Assembly: GCA_964358175.1 (NCBI GenBank)
Contig: CAYHOI010000087.1
Coordinates: forward strand, 1-7,995
DNA length: 7,995 nucleotides
Source of the DNA: CAYHOI01 sp964358175
Lineage (GTDB): Bacteria > Margulisbacteria > Riflemargulisbacteria > GWF2-35-9
Reading direction: 5' to 3'
The notes below the pieces were generated by a model, which saw only the letters and a program-made list of their open reading frames with translations, had not been told where the DNA came from and searched no databases. Shown in pieces: positions 1-7,671 of this stretch (the stretch's first letter is position 1; every line of letters begins with the position of its first letter). Position numbers and translations under genes: made by a program.

Positions 1-807
1 GTCTTTATGCTTCCAGACTATGCCTATCAAGATCGGTTGCTCGATGATTATAATCAGGCTACCGTAAAGGGGATAGCTGCTGTTTCAACCTTGTTCGCGG
101 GAGTGAAGGAAGGGGATATTGATATCAAGGTGAGAACCTATCAGTCTTTGACAGACCAAACCTTGAATGTTTCAGGCCATAAAGAATTGAGGTGGTTTCG
201 AGAATTTTCTGCAGAAGCGGCTTGGCGATTCAATGCTTGGAATGCTGGGCTTGCTTTTGTTCCAGGCCAGATGAGCGACTATTATTATACCAATGTGTTT
301 AAGACGGAGAATGGCAGACCCCTTAACCAATACAGAGATATTCTTATCTATGCCGTTGAAAAGGGGGACTGGACTATCAATTTCGGGCTCTATGAACAGA
401 GTCGATTGCAGTTTGTGAAAGCACAACTCATCTCAAAGTCAGATCAAAATACGAGTGTTTATTTGGCCTACTTGGATCAGCTCAATCAAGTGTTTTCTGT
501 CTATTTCGGCTTGAACTATAGTATTAATGCGTATGTTATGTGGAACTACCTTGATGATCCTAACTATATGGCAGGGGTTGATTTCCCCTGTTCGGCGTTT
601 AATTTACTTCTAGCTTATCGCAAACTAACACTGAGTACGGGCACTTATCAAGGATTGATTTACAGTATGTCGAATGCCATGGACTGGTTTGGAGGCAAAC
701 TTCAATGGGTAGTGGGCAATACAACGCAAACAAGTGTATGGGATTTATGGTCCATTTTGCCTGTTTCACACATGAACGTATCTTTATCCTGGAGGATGAG
801 TTTATGA
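1..807 (+). CDS. Outer-membrane beta-barrel-like protein, C-terminal part (5' end outside window); candidate Pel exporter
   Basis: The reading frame is open from base 1 (V-F-M...), so the ATG at 7 is probably internal and the gene starts left of the window; 268 residues are visible. I do not recognise a named family. The visible part has no long hydrophobic helix. It shows many short stretches of alternating polar and aromatic/hydrophobic residues, rich in Tyr, Trp and Phe, separated by polar turns, as in outer-membrane barrels. The last 11 residues, MNVSLSWRMSL, alternate strictly (M, V, L, W, M, L), like a barrel's C-terminal insertion signal, although the final residue is Leu rather than the usual Phe. 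Its stop overlaps the pelD start by 4 nt, so it belongs to the operon. By position and fold it could play the part of the barrel domain of PelB, the TPR-barrel exporter of Gram-negative Pel systems, but that is inference. It could also be an unrelated barrel. Confidence 0.6.
   Translation, partial: VFMLPDYAYQDRLLDDYNQATVKGIAAVSTLFAGVKEGDIDIKVRTYQSLTDQTLNVSGHKELRWFREFSAEAAWRFNAWNAGLAFVPGQMSDYYYTNVFKTENGRPLNQYRDILIYAVEKGDWTINFGLYEQSRLQFVKAQLISKSDQNTSVYLAYLDQLNQVFSVYFGLNYSINAYVMWNYLDDPNYMAGVDFPCSAFNLLLAYRKLTLSTGTYQGLIYSMSNAMDWFGGKLQWVVGNTTQTSVWDLWSILPVSHMNVSLSWRMSL
791..795 (+). promoter_or_regulatory. Ribosome binding site for pelD
   Basis: GGAGG lies 8 nt before the ATG at 804, inside the end of the preceding gene. 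It decides the pelD start: the frame is also open to an ATG at 705, but that start would add 33 residues overlapping the upstream gene by about 100 nt and has no comparable site. Confidence 0.75.
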
Positions 808-2033
808 GCAAGACCGTTGATCAGAAGAAATGGATCTGGATAGGCCTTGAGGCCATTTTTTTAAATGGCTTTGTTTTTGGGCTTTTCTTTCTTCTCAACA
901 GTAATCGGGAATGGTTTATCCAGATGAATATCCATCCCTTCATCTTTGTGATTGCTCTCATGGCGATTATATACGGTAATTACGCGGGACTGCTGTGTGC
1001 CACAATTTCCAGTGCATTATTTGTTTCGGCGTATATATTGTTAGGAAAAGATCCCTATTTGTTTATTTCAGAATTTGTTCATTATAAATTTCTGCTGATG
1101 TTTTACTTAACGGCGGCCATCTTGGGGTATTATAGCGACCACAAGCGGCACATAGAGGAAGATTTACAAGAAGAGCAGCGGCGTGTTCGAAGGGATTTGA
1201 CGCGACTGACCCAGGATTATAAAAAGATGTCTTTTATCAAAGACGAACTTAAAAAACAAATTATCGGTGCCGAACAAAGTATCCTCGCGCTTTATGAGAT
1301 CGCATCTTCCTTGGAGTCGCTGGAAACCGAGTCGATTTATACAGAACTTATCGGTGTGTTGACTCAGTTTATTCATGCGAAGTCAGTCTCTATCTATACG
1401 GTGACTTCAAGCCAATTTCTGCGGCTGAAAATACGCTTGGGGGAGAGCCAGTGGATGAAAAATTCGATCGCACTTGAAGATTTTCCGTTGATGGGCGAGA
1501 TCCTCCAAACACGAGTGACTTTTCGGAATACAGGACAGGCAAATCTACCTTTGCTGGTAGCACCGATTCTCGCAAATAATCAAGTAGTGGGGATCGTGAT
1601 GGTGGAGGAAATTGAGTTTTCAAACCTAACAGAGTATACTTTCCAGGTTTTCAAATTGGTAATGGATTGGACGCAGAAGTCGCTGGCAAGGGCTATTTTG
1701 CATGAATCAACGACAGAGAAAAAAGCATATTTCCCCAAAACAAGACTCTTGCGACCAGCTTTTTTTGACAAGCGGTTGTCTGAGGAACAAAAACGAGCAA
1801 AGAGATTTGAACTCCCTTTTGCAGTTTTAGAATATTCATTGCCCGAAGAGATTCCCAAGACGGAAATAGATCATCTTTTGCGTTCAGTTTTGCGAGAGGT
1901 GGATCAGACAGGGTATGACGAAAAAGGTGGCAAGATCAGGATTTTGCTTCCTCTCTGTAATCCTGATACGACCGCGATGGTCGCAGAGCGACTTGAGAAG
2001 AAATTTGATTATCACTTGACTCGGGTGAGCTGA
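804..2033 (+). CDS. pelD: PelD-like c-di-GMP receptor of the Pel synthase complex
   Basis: Inner-membrane scaffold that, in known Pel systems, binds c-di-GMP and activates polymer synthesis by PelF; 409 residues (the Pseudomonas protein is about 455). Visible order: four membrane segments at about residues 12-31, 43-59, 61-80 and 93-110; a charged probable coiled coil at about 113-165; a GAF-like region at about 170-300; and a degenerate GGDEF-like domain from about 305 to the end. In the last, the diguanylate cyclase signature is lost: the expected GGDEF position reads YDEKGGK before IRILLP. The inhibitory-site motif RxxD is kept as R364-E-V-D367 (bases 1893-1904), at the right distance before the lost active site. 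This is the pattern of PelD: no cyclase activity, c-di-GMP binding kept. R396 may match the extra Arg that contacts the ligand in Pseudomonas PelD, but this is uncertain without an alignment. The start at 804 is chosen for its GGAGG site and ATGA overlap with the upstream gene. Confidence 0.9.
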   Translation: MSKTVDQKKWIWIGLEAIFLNGFVFGLFFLLNSNREWFIQMNIHPFIFVIALMAIIYGNYAGLLCATISSALFVSAYILLGKDPYLFISEFVHYKFLLMFYLTAAILGYYSDHKRHIEEDLQEEQRRVRRDLTRLTQDYKKMSFIKDELKKQIIGAEQSILALYEIASSLESLETESIYTELIGVLTQFIHAKSVSIYTVTSSQFLRLKIRLGESQWMKNSIALEDFPLMGEILQTRVTFRNTGQANLPLLVAPILANNQVVGIVMVEEIEFSNLTEYTFQVFKLVMDWTQKSLARAILHESTTEKKAYFPKTRLLRPAFFDKRLSEEQKRAKRFELPFAVLEYSLPEEIPKTEIDHLLRSVLREVDQTGYDEKGGKIRILLPLCNPDTTAMVAERLEKKFDYHLTRVS

Positions 2034-3877
2034 TGTCTGCAAGAACGCGGATTATTATTCTTGTCTTACTGATTATCCTGTGGGGCATTGGAACTCAGGT
2101 GCTTCGCATGGTGAGTACAGCACATTTCTTCCAGTTGAATCAGCAAAACATCGATAACGTGACTTCAAAAAAATCAGCTCTTCATGTCCCATCCAGCTAT
2201 AATCGGTTGTTGGTTCTTTATTCCGAAAATGGACAAAGTCAGATTCTGTTATATCGTCAGATGAAGCGCCTTGGCCGATTGGCTAAGCTGAACATGGATT
2301 TCGTTAATATTTCAGCTCCCGATATGGAACAAAAAATTCAACAGCTAGGGCCAGAGGGAATACTTGTTGTGGCTTTTGAGACGGGGTTTTCCGATCAAAT
2401 CAATCAACTCATTTCGCAATACCTGTATGCAGGGGGCAAGGCTATTTTTCTGATTCGAAGCATGAACCGTCCTCTGGATCAGGTAGTTGGCATTGAGGAA
2501 AATCTGGGCTACGTGAACGGTGTTCGGGGACTCCGATTTGTTCGACCGCTCTTCGTGGGGATGGATCAGGTCAAAGTGGACAAGTCGATGATGGGAAGCT
2601 CTGTACTCAAGGTGCGCCTGAAAAAAAACGCGCGCTTGATTGCCAGATCCATAAACGGCTATCCGCTGATCTGGTGGGTTCCGTATGGAAAAGGGGAGGT
2701 GATGTATCTCAATTCCAGCCTAGCGAATGATAAGGCCAATTGGGGGTTGGTATTACAGTGTATCTCCTATTTGGGAGACAACTTTGTGAGCACAATACTC
2801 AACGCTGTCGTCGTCGATATTGATGATTTTCCCGCGCCGATTCAACAAGGGAAGAACCCCAAAATTTACAGGGAGTATCACATGGAAAATGATATGTTTT
2901 ATCGTTATATCTGGTGGTCATTTCTTTTTAATATGGCCATGAAATATGACTTGAAGTATACAGGGCTGTTGATCGGGCAATACAATCTGGAAACGGGTTC
3001 AAAGCTACCCGATTTCAAAAAGAAGGATATTGAGGATATTCGATACTTCGGCAGAAAACTGGCTGAAATACAGGGAGAGATTGGGATTCATGGCTACAAC
3101 CATAATCCCCTGGTGGTCACAGGACAAATGGATTTTGCTGCCTATGGATATAAACCTTGGGAAACTACGCATGACATGGAAGAGGGGCTCTTCAAATTGC
3201 GAGATTTACTCAATGAACTTTTTGGAGAGGTTTCGATCCATACCTATGTCCCGCCCTCAAATATCCTGTCTGCGGAAGGTGAAAATGCGGTGAGAAAGGT
3301 TTTTCCAGCGGTGAAGGTCATGGGGGGGCTGTATGCGGGTTCCCCAGAAAAAGGAGAATTGACTCAAGAATTAAGCGTTGATCCTGATGGGACAGGCCTC
3401 CTGGCCTTTCCTCGTTTTAGCTCCGGCTATCTGGCTACGACGGAAAATGTCTGGAGCCTGAGTAATTCCATTGCCGGAGCGGGGGTTGTTCATCATTTCA
3501 TTCATCCTGATGATCTTCTGGACGAACAGAGATCTCACCATCAAAACTGGCAGCAGCTCAGCGAAAGTTTTGAAAGTATGCTTGCGAGAATTAGAACCTA
3601 CTACCCATTTTTGAGAGCCATGACGAATTCAGATCTGTATCAGACATATCAGGATTATCGGGAGCTTAAGGTGTACAGCCACATGAACCGAGAGCAAAAC
3701 TGCCTAGAGTTGCGCTACCGTTTTGCGGTTGTTCCCGTGTATCACTATTTGCGGCTTCGCGGGAAGGGAATTAAATCGATCAAAGGTGGAGATTTTCGAC
3801 TTCTCCAGGAAACGTCGGAGTATAAGCTCTATCTCATTCAGGGGGATCAAGTCAATGTTGACATTTTTCTTAAATAA
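2033..3877 (+). CDS. pelA: PelA-like membrane-anchored polysaccharide deacetylase (no hydrolase domain)
   Basis: 614 residues, expected to remove acetyl groups from the Pel chain outside the inner membrane. A single hydrophobic segment at about residues 6-27 with no clear cleavage site suggests a membrane anchor with the rest in the periplasm. Residues about 55-250 form an alternating alpha/beta region ending in GKGEVMYLNSS, reminiscent of glutamine-amidotransferase-like domains. The catalytic part follows: VVDIDDFPAP (D262, D264, D265) fits the first metal/catalytic Asp motif of polysaccharide deacetylases. IHGYNH supplies the HxxxH metal ligands H353 and H357. YVPPSN (405-410) sits where the family's third motif is expected, and HHFIHPDD (487-494) may supply the late His. 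The last 70 or so residues look like a beta-rich accessory domain. Pseudomonas PelA is about 950 residues with an N-terminal GH166 hydrolase; there is no room for that here. The layout resembles the deacetylase-only PelA of Gram-positive Pel clusters and, I believe, the DUF2194 family. The start overlaps the pelD stop by one base (TGATG), with only a weak GGTGA at 2024-2028, implying coupled translation. Confidence 0.82.
   Translation: MSARTRIIILVLLIILWGIGTQVLRMVSTAHFFQLNQQNIDNVTSKKSALHVPSSYNRLLVLYSENGQSQILLYRQMKRLGRLAKLNMDFVNISAPDMEQKIQQLGPEGILVVAFETGFSDQINQLISQYLYAGGKAIFLIRSMNRPLDQVVGIEENLGYVNGVRGLRFVRPLFVGMDQVKVDKSMMGSSVLKVRLKKNARLIARSINGYPLIWWVPYGKGEVMYLNSSLANDKANWGLVLQCISYLGDNFVSTILNAVVVDIDDFPAPIQQGKNPKIYREYHMENDMFYRYIWWSFLFNMAMKYDLKYTGLLIGQYNLETGSKLPDFKKKDIEDIRYFGRKLAEIQGEIGIHGYNHNPLVVTGQMDFAAYGYKPWETTHDMEEGLFKLRDLLNELFGEVSIHTYVPPSNILSAEGENAVRKVFPAVKVMGGLYAGSPEKGELTQELSVDPDGTGLLAFPRFSSGYLATTENVWSLSNSIAGAGVVHHFIHPDDLLDEQRSHHQNWQQLSESFESMLARIRTYYPFLRAMTNSDLYQTYQDYRELKVYSHMNREQNCLELRYRFAVVPVYHYLRLRGKGIKSIKGGDFRLLQETSEYKLYLIQGDQVNVDIFLK
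3840..3845 (+). promoter_or_regulatory. Ribosome binding site for pelE
   Basis: AGGGGG, 9 nt before the ATG at 3855, lies within the end of the pelA-like gene. It supports the 3855 start over an in-frame ATG at 3723, which would add a basic 44-residue extension before the membrane segments and overlap pelA by 155 nt. Confidence 0.55.
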
Positions 3878-4838
3878 AAAATTTATTTTCTTTGGAACGC
3901 TTAGTATTCTTTTGCTGTGTGAACTGGCCATAGGATATCAGGTTTTAGTTGTTTCAACGATTTCTTTGAAGATCTTCGCTATGGCACATGGCTTGTCCTG
4001 CATTGCCGTGGTGTTTTTGACTTTTCTTTGCGCTGAATCTTGGGGTTGGGCGATACTTACGTTGTTTTTGCCCATCGCAGGATTATTCATTGCAGTGCTG
4101 AATTTTTCTTTGAAAGATTTGGCGTCTGGAGAAGATTTGGTGGCGCAACAGGACTTTAGCATTCCTTTACGATTCTCATCCCCAATAGCACGCCTGGGAT
4201 GGGAGATGGAGCTTAACACCATGAGCCTGCATGATCAATTGAAACTTTCAGGGGAAAGTGAAAAAAAACAGTCCTTGATTCAATTTAAGAGTGATGATCT
4301 GGCAGTGAAAGTAAAGGTGCTCAAAAAGGCTTTGCGAGACAGCAGTCCCGAAGTTGTTCATTATGCCGCCGTTACCCTGAACGCGATCGAGCAGGAAATT
4401 GATAATAAGCTCAACCAGCTCAAAGGTCAGTTTGGGTTGAAGGCGTCGATGTCCACGGTAAGCGAACTGATTGCGACGATGAATGGGTATATTCAATCCG
4501 GACTCATCGGCAATCAGATCCTCAATTTGTATCGAAGGCAACTGCTGGATTGGATCGTAGCCCATGAAGGCATGGAGAGCTTGTCGTATGACTTAAGGAT
4601 CATTCGTGCAGGTGCATTTTTAGACTTAAAAGATGTGGAGAAAGCTCTGCAGCAGTTTCGAGAGCTTATCCAGGAATATCCAGAGCGGCATGAGGCTTAT
4701 GTGGGTCTTATGGAGCTTTACTTTCGGAGAGGCGAGTATCCGAAACTTCCAGAACTGGCAGCCAAGCTAAATCACTTTTCGTTGCCACGTGAGGTTGCAG
4801 GAAGTGTTGCTTTCTGGTCTCATCATGAAGGAGCGTGA
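3855..4838 (+). CDS. pelE: PelE-like inner-membrane protein with TPR-type C-terminus
   Basis: 327 residues, close to the size of Pseudomonas PelE (about 329). In known systems PelE sits in the inner membrane and joins PelD, PelF and PelG in the synthase complex. Hydrophobic segments lie at about residues 10-33, 36-59 and 63-83, followed by a soluble, presumably cytoplasmic part. Residues about 147-182 (DDLAVKVKVLKKALRD... then EVVHYAAVTLNAIE) look like a HEAT-type helical hairpin. Residues about 247-309 read as TPR-like helices, with GAFLDLKDVEKALQQFREL and a Tyr-Pro followed by AYVGLMELYFRRGEY. Sequence identity of PelE is weakly conserved between species, so the call rests on size, domain order and position before pelF. 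The start at 3855 gives a 23-nt overlap with pelA. The position after pelA rather than directly after pelD is unusual. Confidence 0.78.
   Translation: MLTFFLNKKFIFFGTLSILLLCELAIGYQVLVVSTISLKIFAMAHGLSCIAVVFLTFLCAESWGWAILTLFLPIAGLFIAVLNFSLKDLASGEDLVAQQDFSIPLRFSSPIARLGWEMELNTMSLHDQLKLSGESEKKQSLIQFKSDDLAVKVKVLKKALRDSSPEVVHYAAVTLNAIEQEIDNKLNQLKGQFGLKASMSTVSELIATMNGYIQSGLIGNQILNLYRRQLLDWIVAHEGMESLSYDLRIIRAGAFLDLKDVEKALQQFRELIQEYPERHEAYVGLMELYFRRGEYPKLPELAAKLNHFSLPREVAGSVAFWSHHEGA
4828..4833 (+). promoter_or_regulatory. Ribosome binding site for pelF
   Basis: AAGGAG, 6 nt before the ATG at 4840, inside the last codons of pelE. It favours the 4840 start, which begins MKVAILVEGSYPYVFGG as in other PelF proteins. 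In-frame ATGs at 4825 and 4789 lie upstream of, or too close to, this site. Confidence 0.75.
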
Positions 4839-4839
4839 A

Positions 4840-6255
4840 ATGAAAGTAGCCATATTGGTGGAAGGATCCTATCCTTATGTGTTTGGTGGAGTATCCAGCT
4901 GGCTGGATGGACTAATTAGAGCACTTCCCCGTATTGAGTTTCAGATTGTTTCGATTATGCCCTCTCGCAAGGAGGCTTCTCAGGTGAACTATCCCTTTCC
5001 GCCCAACGTGACAGGGCTGTTCCCGATCTACTTGCAATCTTTTCAGGAGTTGAATCCCTTGCCCTCCCCTCGGGAACCAAGACTTACACCGGAACAGATT
5101 CAGGCGATTTCAGAATTTATTCGATTTGATAAAAAGGTAAATTGGCAGATCATTATTCAAACGATTTGCAATCAAGCAATTGTCGGAAATACGGTGGAAT
5201 TCCTCTATACCAAGATATTCTGGACGCTTCTCACCGAGTATTATCAGGAGTTTTTTCCGGAGGAACCCTTCAATGAATTCTTTTGGACGATTCGCTCCAT
5301 GTTTGTTTTTTTTATTAACATTATGCAAAGCGAGTTGCCTGAAGCAGATATTTATCATTCTGTTTCGACTGGATATGCTGGACTGTTGGGAGTGATTGCG
5401 ACTCATCGAAACCAGAAACCATTCTTGCTCACTGAACATGGTATCTATGCGCGAGAGAGGGAGGAAGATATTCTGAAGGCGACCTGGGTAAAGGATACCT
5501 ACAAGAAACTCTGGATTGACTTTTTCTATTTTATTTCCGAGGCGGCCTATCATTGCGCGACCCGTACCGTGTCACTCTTCGATCGAAACCGAGAGATCCA
5601 GGTGAGCTATGGTGCCAAGGCTGAACATGCTCTGGTCATTCCCAACGGGATCGACCCGCAGGTATATCAGCCGAAGAAAGAAAAGCATGAAGGACTCAAT
5701 ATTGGTGCTGTCGCGAGGGTCGTGCCGATCAAAGATATCAAAACACTTCTGCGAGCCTTTAAGCTGGTTAGTGAAGATTACCCTGAAGCTAAACTTTATA
5801 TCATGGGGCCAACGCAGGAGGATAAGCCATACTATGAAGAGTGCTTGCAGCTTGTACGCACTCTGGAGATGACGAATTCAGTGGGTTTTACTGACCGTGT
5901 GGATGTAAAAGCGTGGTTGCCGAAAATGGATCTGTTGGTGCTCAGCTCCATTTCGGAAGCACAACCTCTGATTATTCTTGAAGGGCACGCGATGGGGCTG
6001 GCGTTTGTCGCAACCGATGTGGGGGCGTGCCGTGAAATGTTGGAAGGAAAACAGGGGGATCAGCTAGGGCCGTCCGGGCTGATCGTCCCCCCCGTGTCTG
6101 CGGCAGAGATGGCTCGCGCAATAAGCACAATGCTCGCAGATTCAGATTTGAGACAGCAATACGAAAAGAGCGGGCGAAGGCGAGTGGAGACCTCTTATTC
6201 ATTGGAGAGCTGTATTCAGGCGTACGACAAGCTGTACAAGGAGACCCTGCAATAA
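4840..6255 (+). CDS. pelF: PelF glycosyltransferase (GT4 family)
   Basis: Cytoplasmic GT-B glycosyltransferase that polymerises the Pel chain from a UDP-sugar, recruited to the membrane by PelD, PelE and PelG; 471 residues (Pseudomonas PelF is about 507). The N-terminus VEGSYPYVFGGVSSW (8-21) is the PelF hallmark, with the glycine-rich acceptor-side loop. TEHGIYARERE (198-208) is another PelF-type block. The second Rossmann half starts near IPNGID (267-272) and contains GAVARVVPIKDI (289-300), where R293 and K298 fit the usual GT4 contacts to the donor phosphates. The EX7E motif is intact as E373 and E381 in SEAQPLIILEGHA. Residues 100-165 form a large aromatic, partly hydrophobic helical insertion in the N-terminal half that may help membrane docking (inference). 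One base separates the gene from pelE, and its stop directly abuts the pelG start. Confidence 0.95.
   Translation: MKVAILVEGSYPYVFGGVSSWLDGLIRALPRIEFQIVSIMPSRKEASQVNYPFPPNVTGLFPIYLQSFQELNPLPSPREPRLTPEQIQAISEFIRFDKKVNWQIIIQTICNQAIVGNTVEFLYTKIFWTLLTEYYQEFFPEEPFNEFFWTIRSMFVFFINIMQSELPEADIYHSVSTGYAGLLGVIATHRNQKPFLLTEHGIYAREREEDILKATWVKDTYKKLWIDFFYFISEAAYHCATRTVSLFDRNREIQVSYGAKAEHALVIPNGIDPQVYQPKKEKHEGLNIGAVARVVPIKDIKTLLRAFKLVSEDYPEAKLYIMGPTQEDKPYYEECLQLVRTLEMTNSVGFTDRVDVKAWLPKMDLLVLSSISEAQPLIILEGHAMGLAFVATDVGACREMLEGKQGDQLGPSGLIVPPVSAAEMARAISTMLADSDLRQQYEKSGRRRVETSYSLESCIQAYDKLYKETLQ
6238..6243 (+). promoter_or_regulatory. Ribosome binding site for pelG
   Basis: AAGGAG lies 12 nt before the ATG at 6256, a somewhat long spacing, within the last codons of pelF. 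The direct TAA-ATG junction suggests pelG translation also relies on ribosomes finishing pelF. Confidence 0.5.
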
Positions 6256-7671
6256 ATGGCCGGAATCGGATTCGAACTGCGAAAACTCTTTGAGGATAAG
6301 GGTGGTTTATTCAAAACGGTAAAAGCCTATTTTTTCTCCGCGCTGGTTTCCGTGGGCCCCTGGCTTATTACGATTGTGGGGCTTAATTTCTTTAACCTAT
6401 TGGCGCACCAGCATTTTCGGGATATTGCCCAGAAGGATTTGTTCATGGGAAGCATTATTTATGCCTTTGTTGTTTCTCAAATTATTACAGCACCCTGGCA
6501 AATGCTACTGGTTCGCTACATTTCGGATCAGCTTTATTTAAAGCAATATGCCAAGATTTCTCAGACTTTTGCGTTGGTGGCGGGCATGATGAGTCTCATG
6601 TGTTTTTTGCTGAGTATTTTGTATTATTGGAACAAAACCTTGCCCTATTCCTATATGTTCTTTGCCTATCTCTTGCTGACCACTACTGCTTTGGTGTGGA
6701 TGATGATGCTCTATTTAGGAGCCGTGAAGGATTATCGATCGATCGTTTCTTCTTATGTGATTGGGAGTGCCGTTGGCGTTCTTGTCGGGTTTGGACTCAT
6801 GATTTTCCCACTGCCATTTGTAGCGTTAAGAGAAGCCTCCAATTTGCTACTCGCCTATCTTCTGGGAATGCTGGTCATTCTGAGCTTGCTTTTGCGGAGT
6901 TTCTTGCGAGTTTTTCCATGTACGATAGGCGTGGATTGGCAATTTCTGACTTATTTGCGCAAGTACCCTTCACTATTTTTTATTGGGTTATTCTTTACTT
7001 TGGGTCTCTGGATTGATGACATTCTCATTTGGTTTAGTCATTTGGGAATCAGTGTTTATGAATGTTATCGATTTGCGCCACTTTATGATAATGCAGTTTT
7101 TCTTGCCTATTTAACGGTTATGCCTACGATGATTTTATTTGTGGTGAATATGGAAACCCAATTTTATGAGCATTATAAAACGTTCTATACGCTGATTAAT
7201 GGCAAGGGAACCTTGCTGCAGATTGAGGATGCAAGGAGGCAACTGGTACGACTGCTTTATCGACAGCTCGCGTATGTGATGGAGGTGCAGCTTCTCATTA
7301 CCCTGACCCTCATTGTGTTGTCCAAGGTGATCGCCGTGAATCTTGGGGTGGCTCCGATCACAGCCGAATTTTTCAGAATTGCAGCCCTGGGAGCGGCATG
7401 CAGTGTCTTTGTCATGTTGATTATGTTGGTGCTTTTGTATTTCGAAGCACGCAAAGAAGCTCTTCTTTTAACGACCGTATTCTTCTTTAGTTCAGCCCTA
7501 TTAACGGCTCTGTTTATTCCATTAGGAACCACCTATTATGGATTAGGATTTTTTATAGGGTCTGTGCTCTCGCTCATTACGGGATTTGTTTTGCTAAGAC
7601 GATTTCTGGTGAATGTGATTCGCTTTGCCTATTCCTCTCAGCCCTTATTTAGCCGAAAGGTAACTGGCTAG
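6256..7671 (+). CDS. pelG: PelG polytopic membrane protein, Pel chain translocation
   Basis: 471 residues (Pseudomonas PelG is about 456), probably forming the inner-membrane channel or flippase-like part of the Pel synthase with PelD and PelE. The N-terminus MAGIGFELRKLFED, followed by VGPWLITI at 33-40, is the PelG signature. About twelve hydrophobic segments can be counted, near residues 27-49, 65-87, 105-123, 131-156, 165-188, 195-215, 238-260, 277-298, 345-365, 371-396, 402-422 and 428-448, as in the MOP (Wzx-like) exporter fold. The longest soluble stretch, about 299-344, is charged and holds many Arg and Glu; it may be the contact with PelF or PelD (inference). It is the last gene of the operon: its stop is followed 15 nt later by a palindromic repeat. 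No frameshift or truncation is apparent. Confidence 0.95.
   Translation: MAGIGFELRKLFEDKGGLFKTVKAYFFSALVSVGPWLITIVGLNFFNLLAHQHFRDIAQKDLFMGSIIYAFVVSQIITAPWQMLLVRYISDQLYLKQYAKISQTFALVAGMMSLMCFLLSILYYWNKTLPYSYMFFAYLLLTTTALVWMMMLYLGAVKDYRSIVSSYVIGSAVGVLVGFGLMIFPLPFVALREASNLLLAYLLGMLVILSLLLRSFLRVFPCTIGVDWQFLTYLRKYPSLFFIGLFFTLGLWIDDILIWFSHLGISVYECYRFAPLYDNAVFLAYLTVMPTMILFVVNMETQFYEHYKTFYTLINGKGTLLQIEDARRQLVRLLYRQLAYVMEVQLLITLTLIVLSKVIAVNLGVAPITAEFFRIAALGAACSVFVMLIMLVLLYFEARKEALLLTTVFFFSSALLTALFIPLGTTYYGLGFFIGSVLSLITGFVLLRRFLVNVIRFAYSSQPLFSRKVTG

Noticed and set aside
705..803. Longer pelD reading frame starting at 705
   Set aside because: The extra 33 residues overlap the barrel gene, carry no PelD-like sequence and lack a ribosome site; the ATG at 804 has GGAGG 8 nt upstream and an ATGA overlap.
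5110..5553. 147-codon open frame on the - strand inside pelF
   Set aside because: It is antisense to well-conserved PelF coding sequence and its translation has no recognisable domain.
6600..7016. 138-codon + strand frame inside pelG
   Set aside because: It is an out-of-frame reading of an intact PelG gene and its translation shows no recognisable domain.
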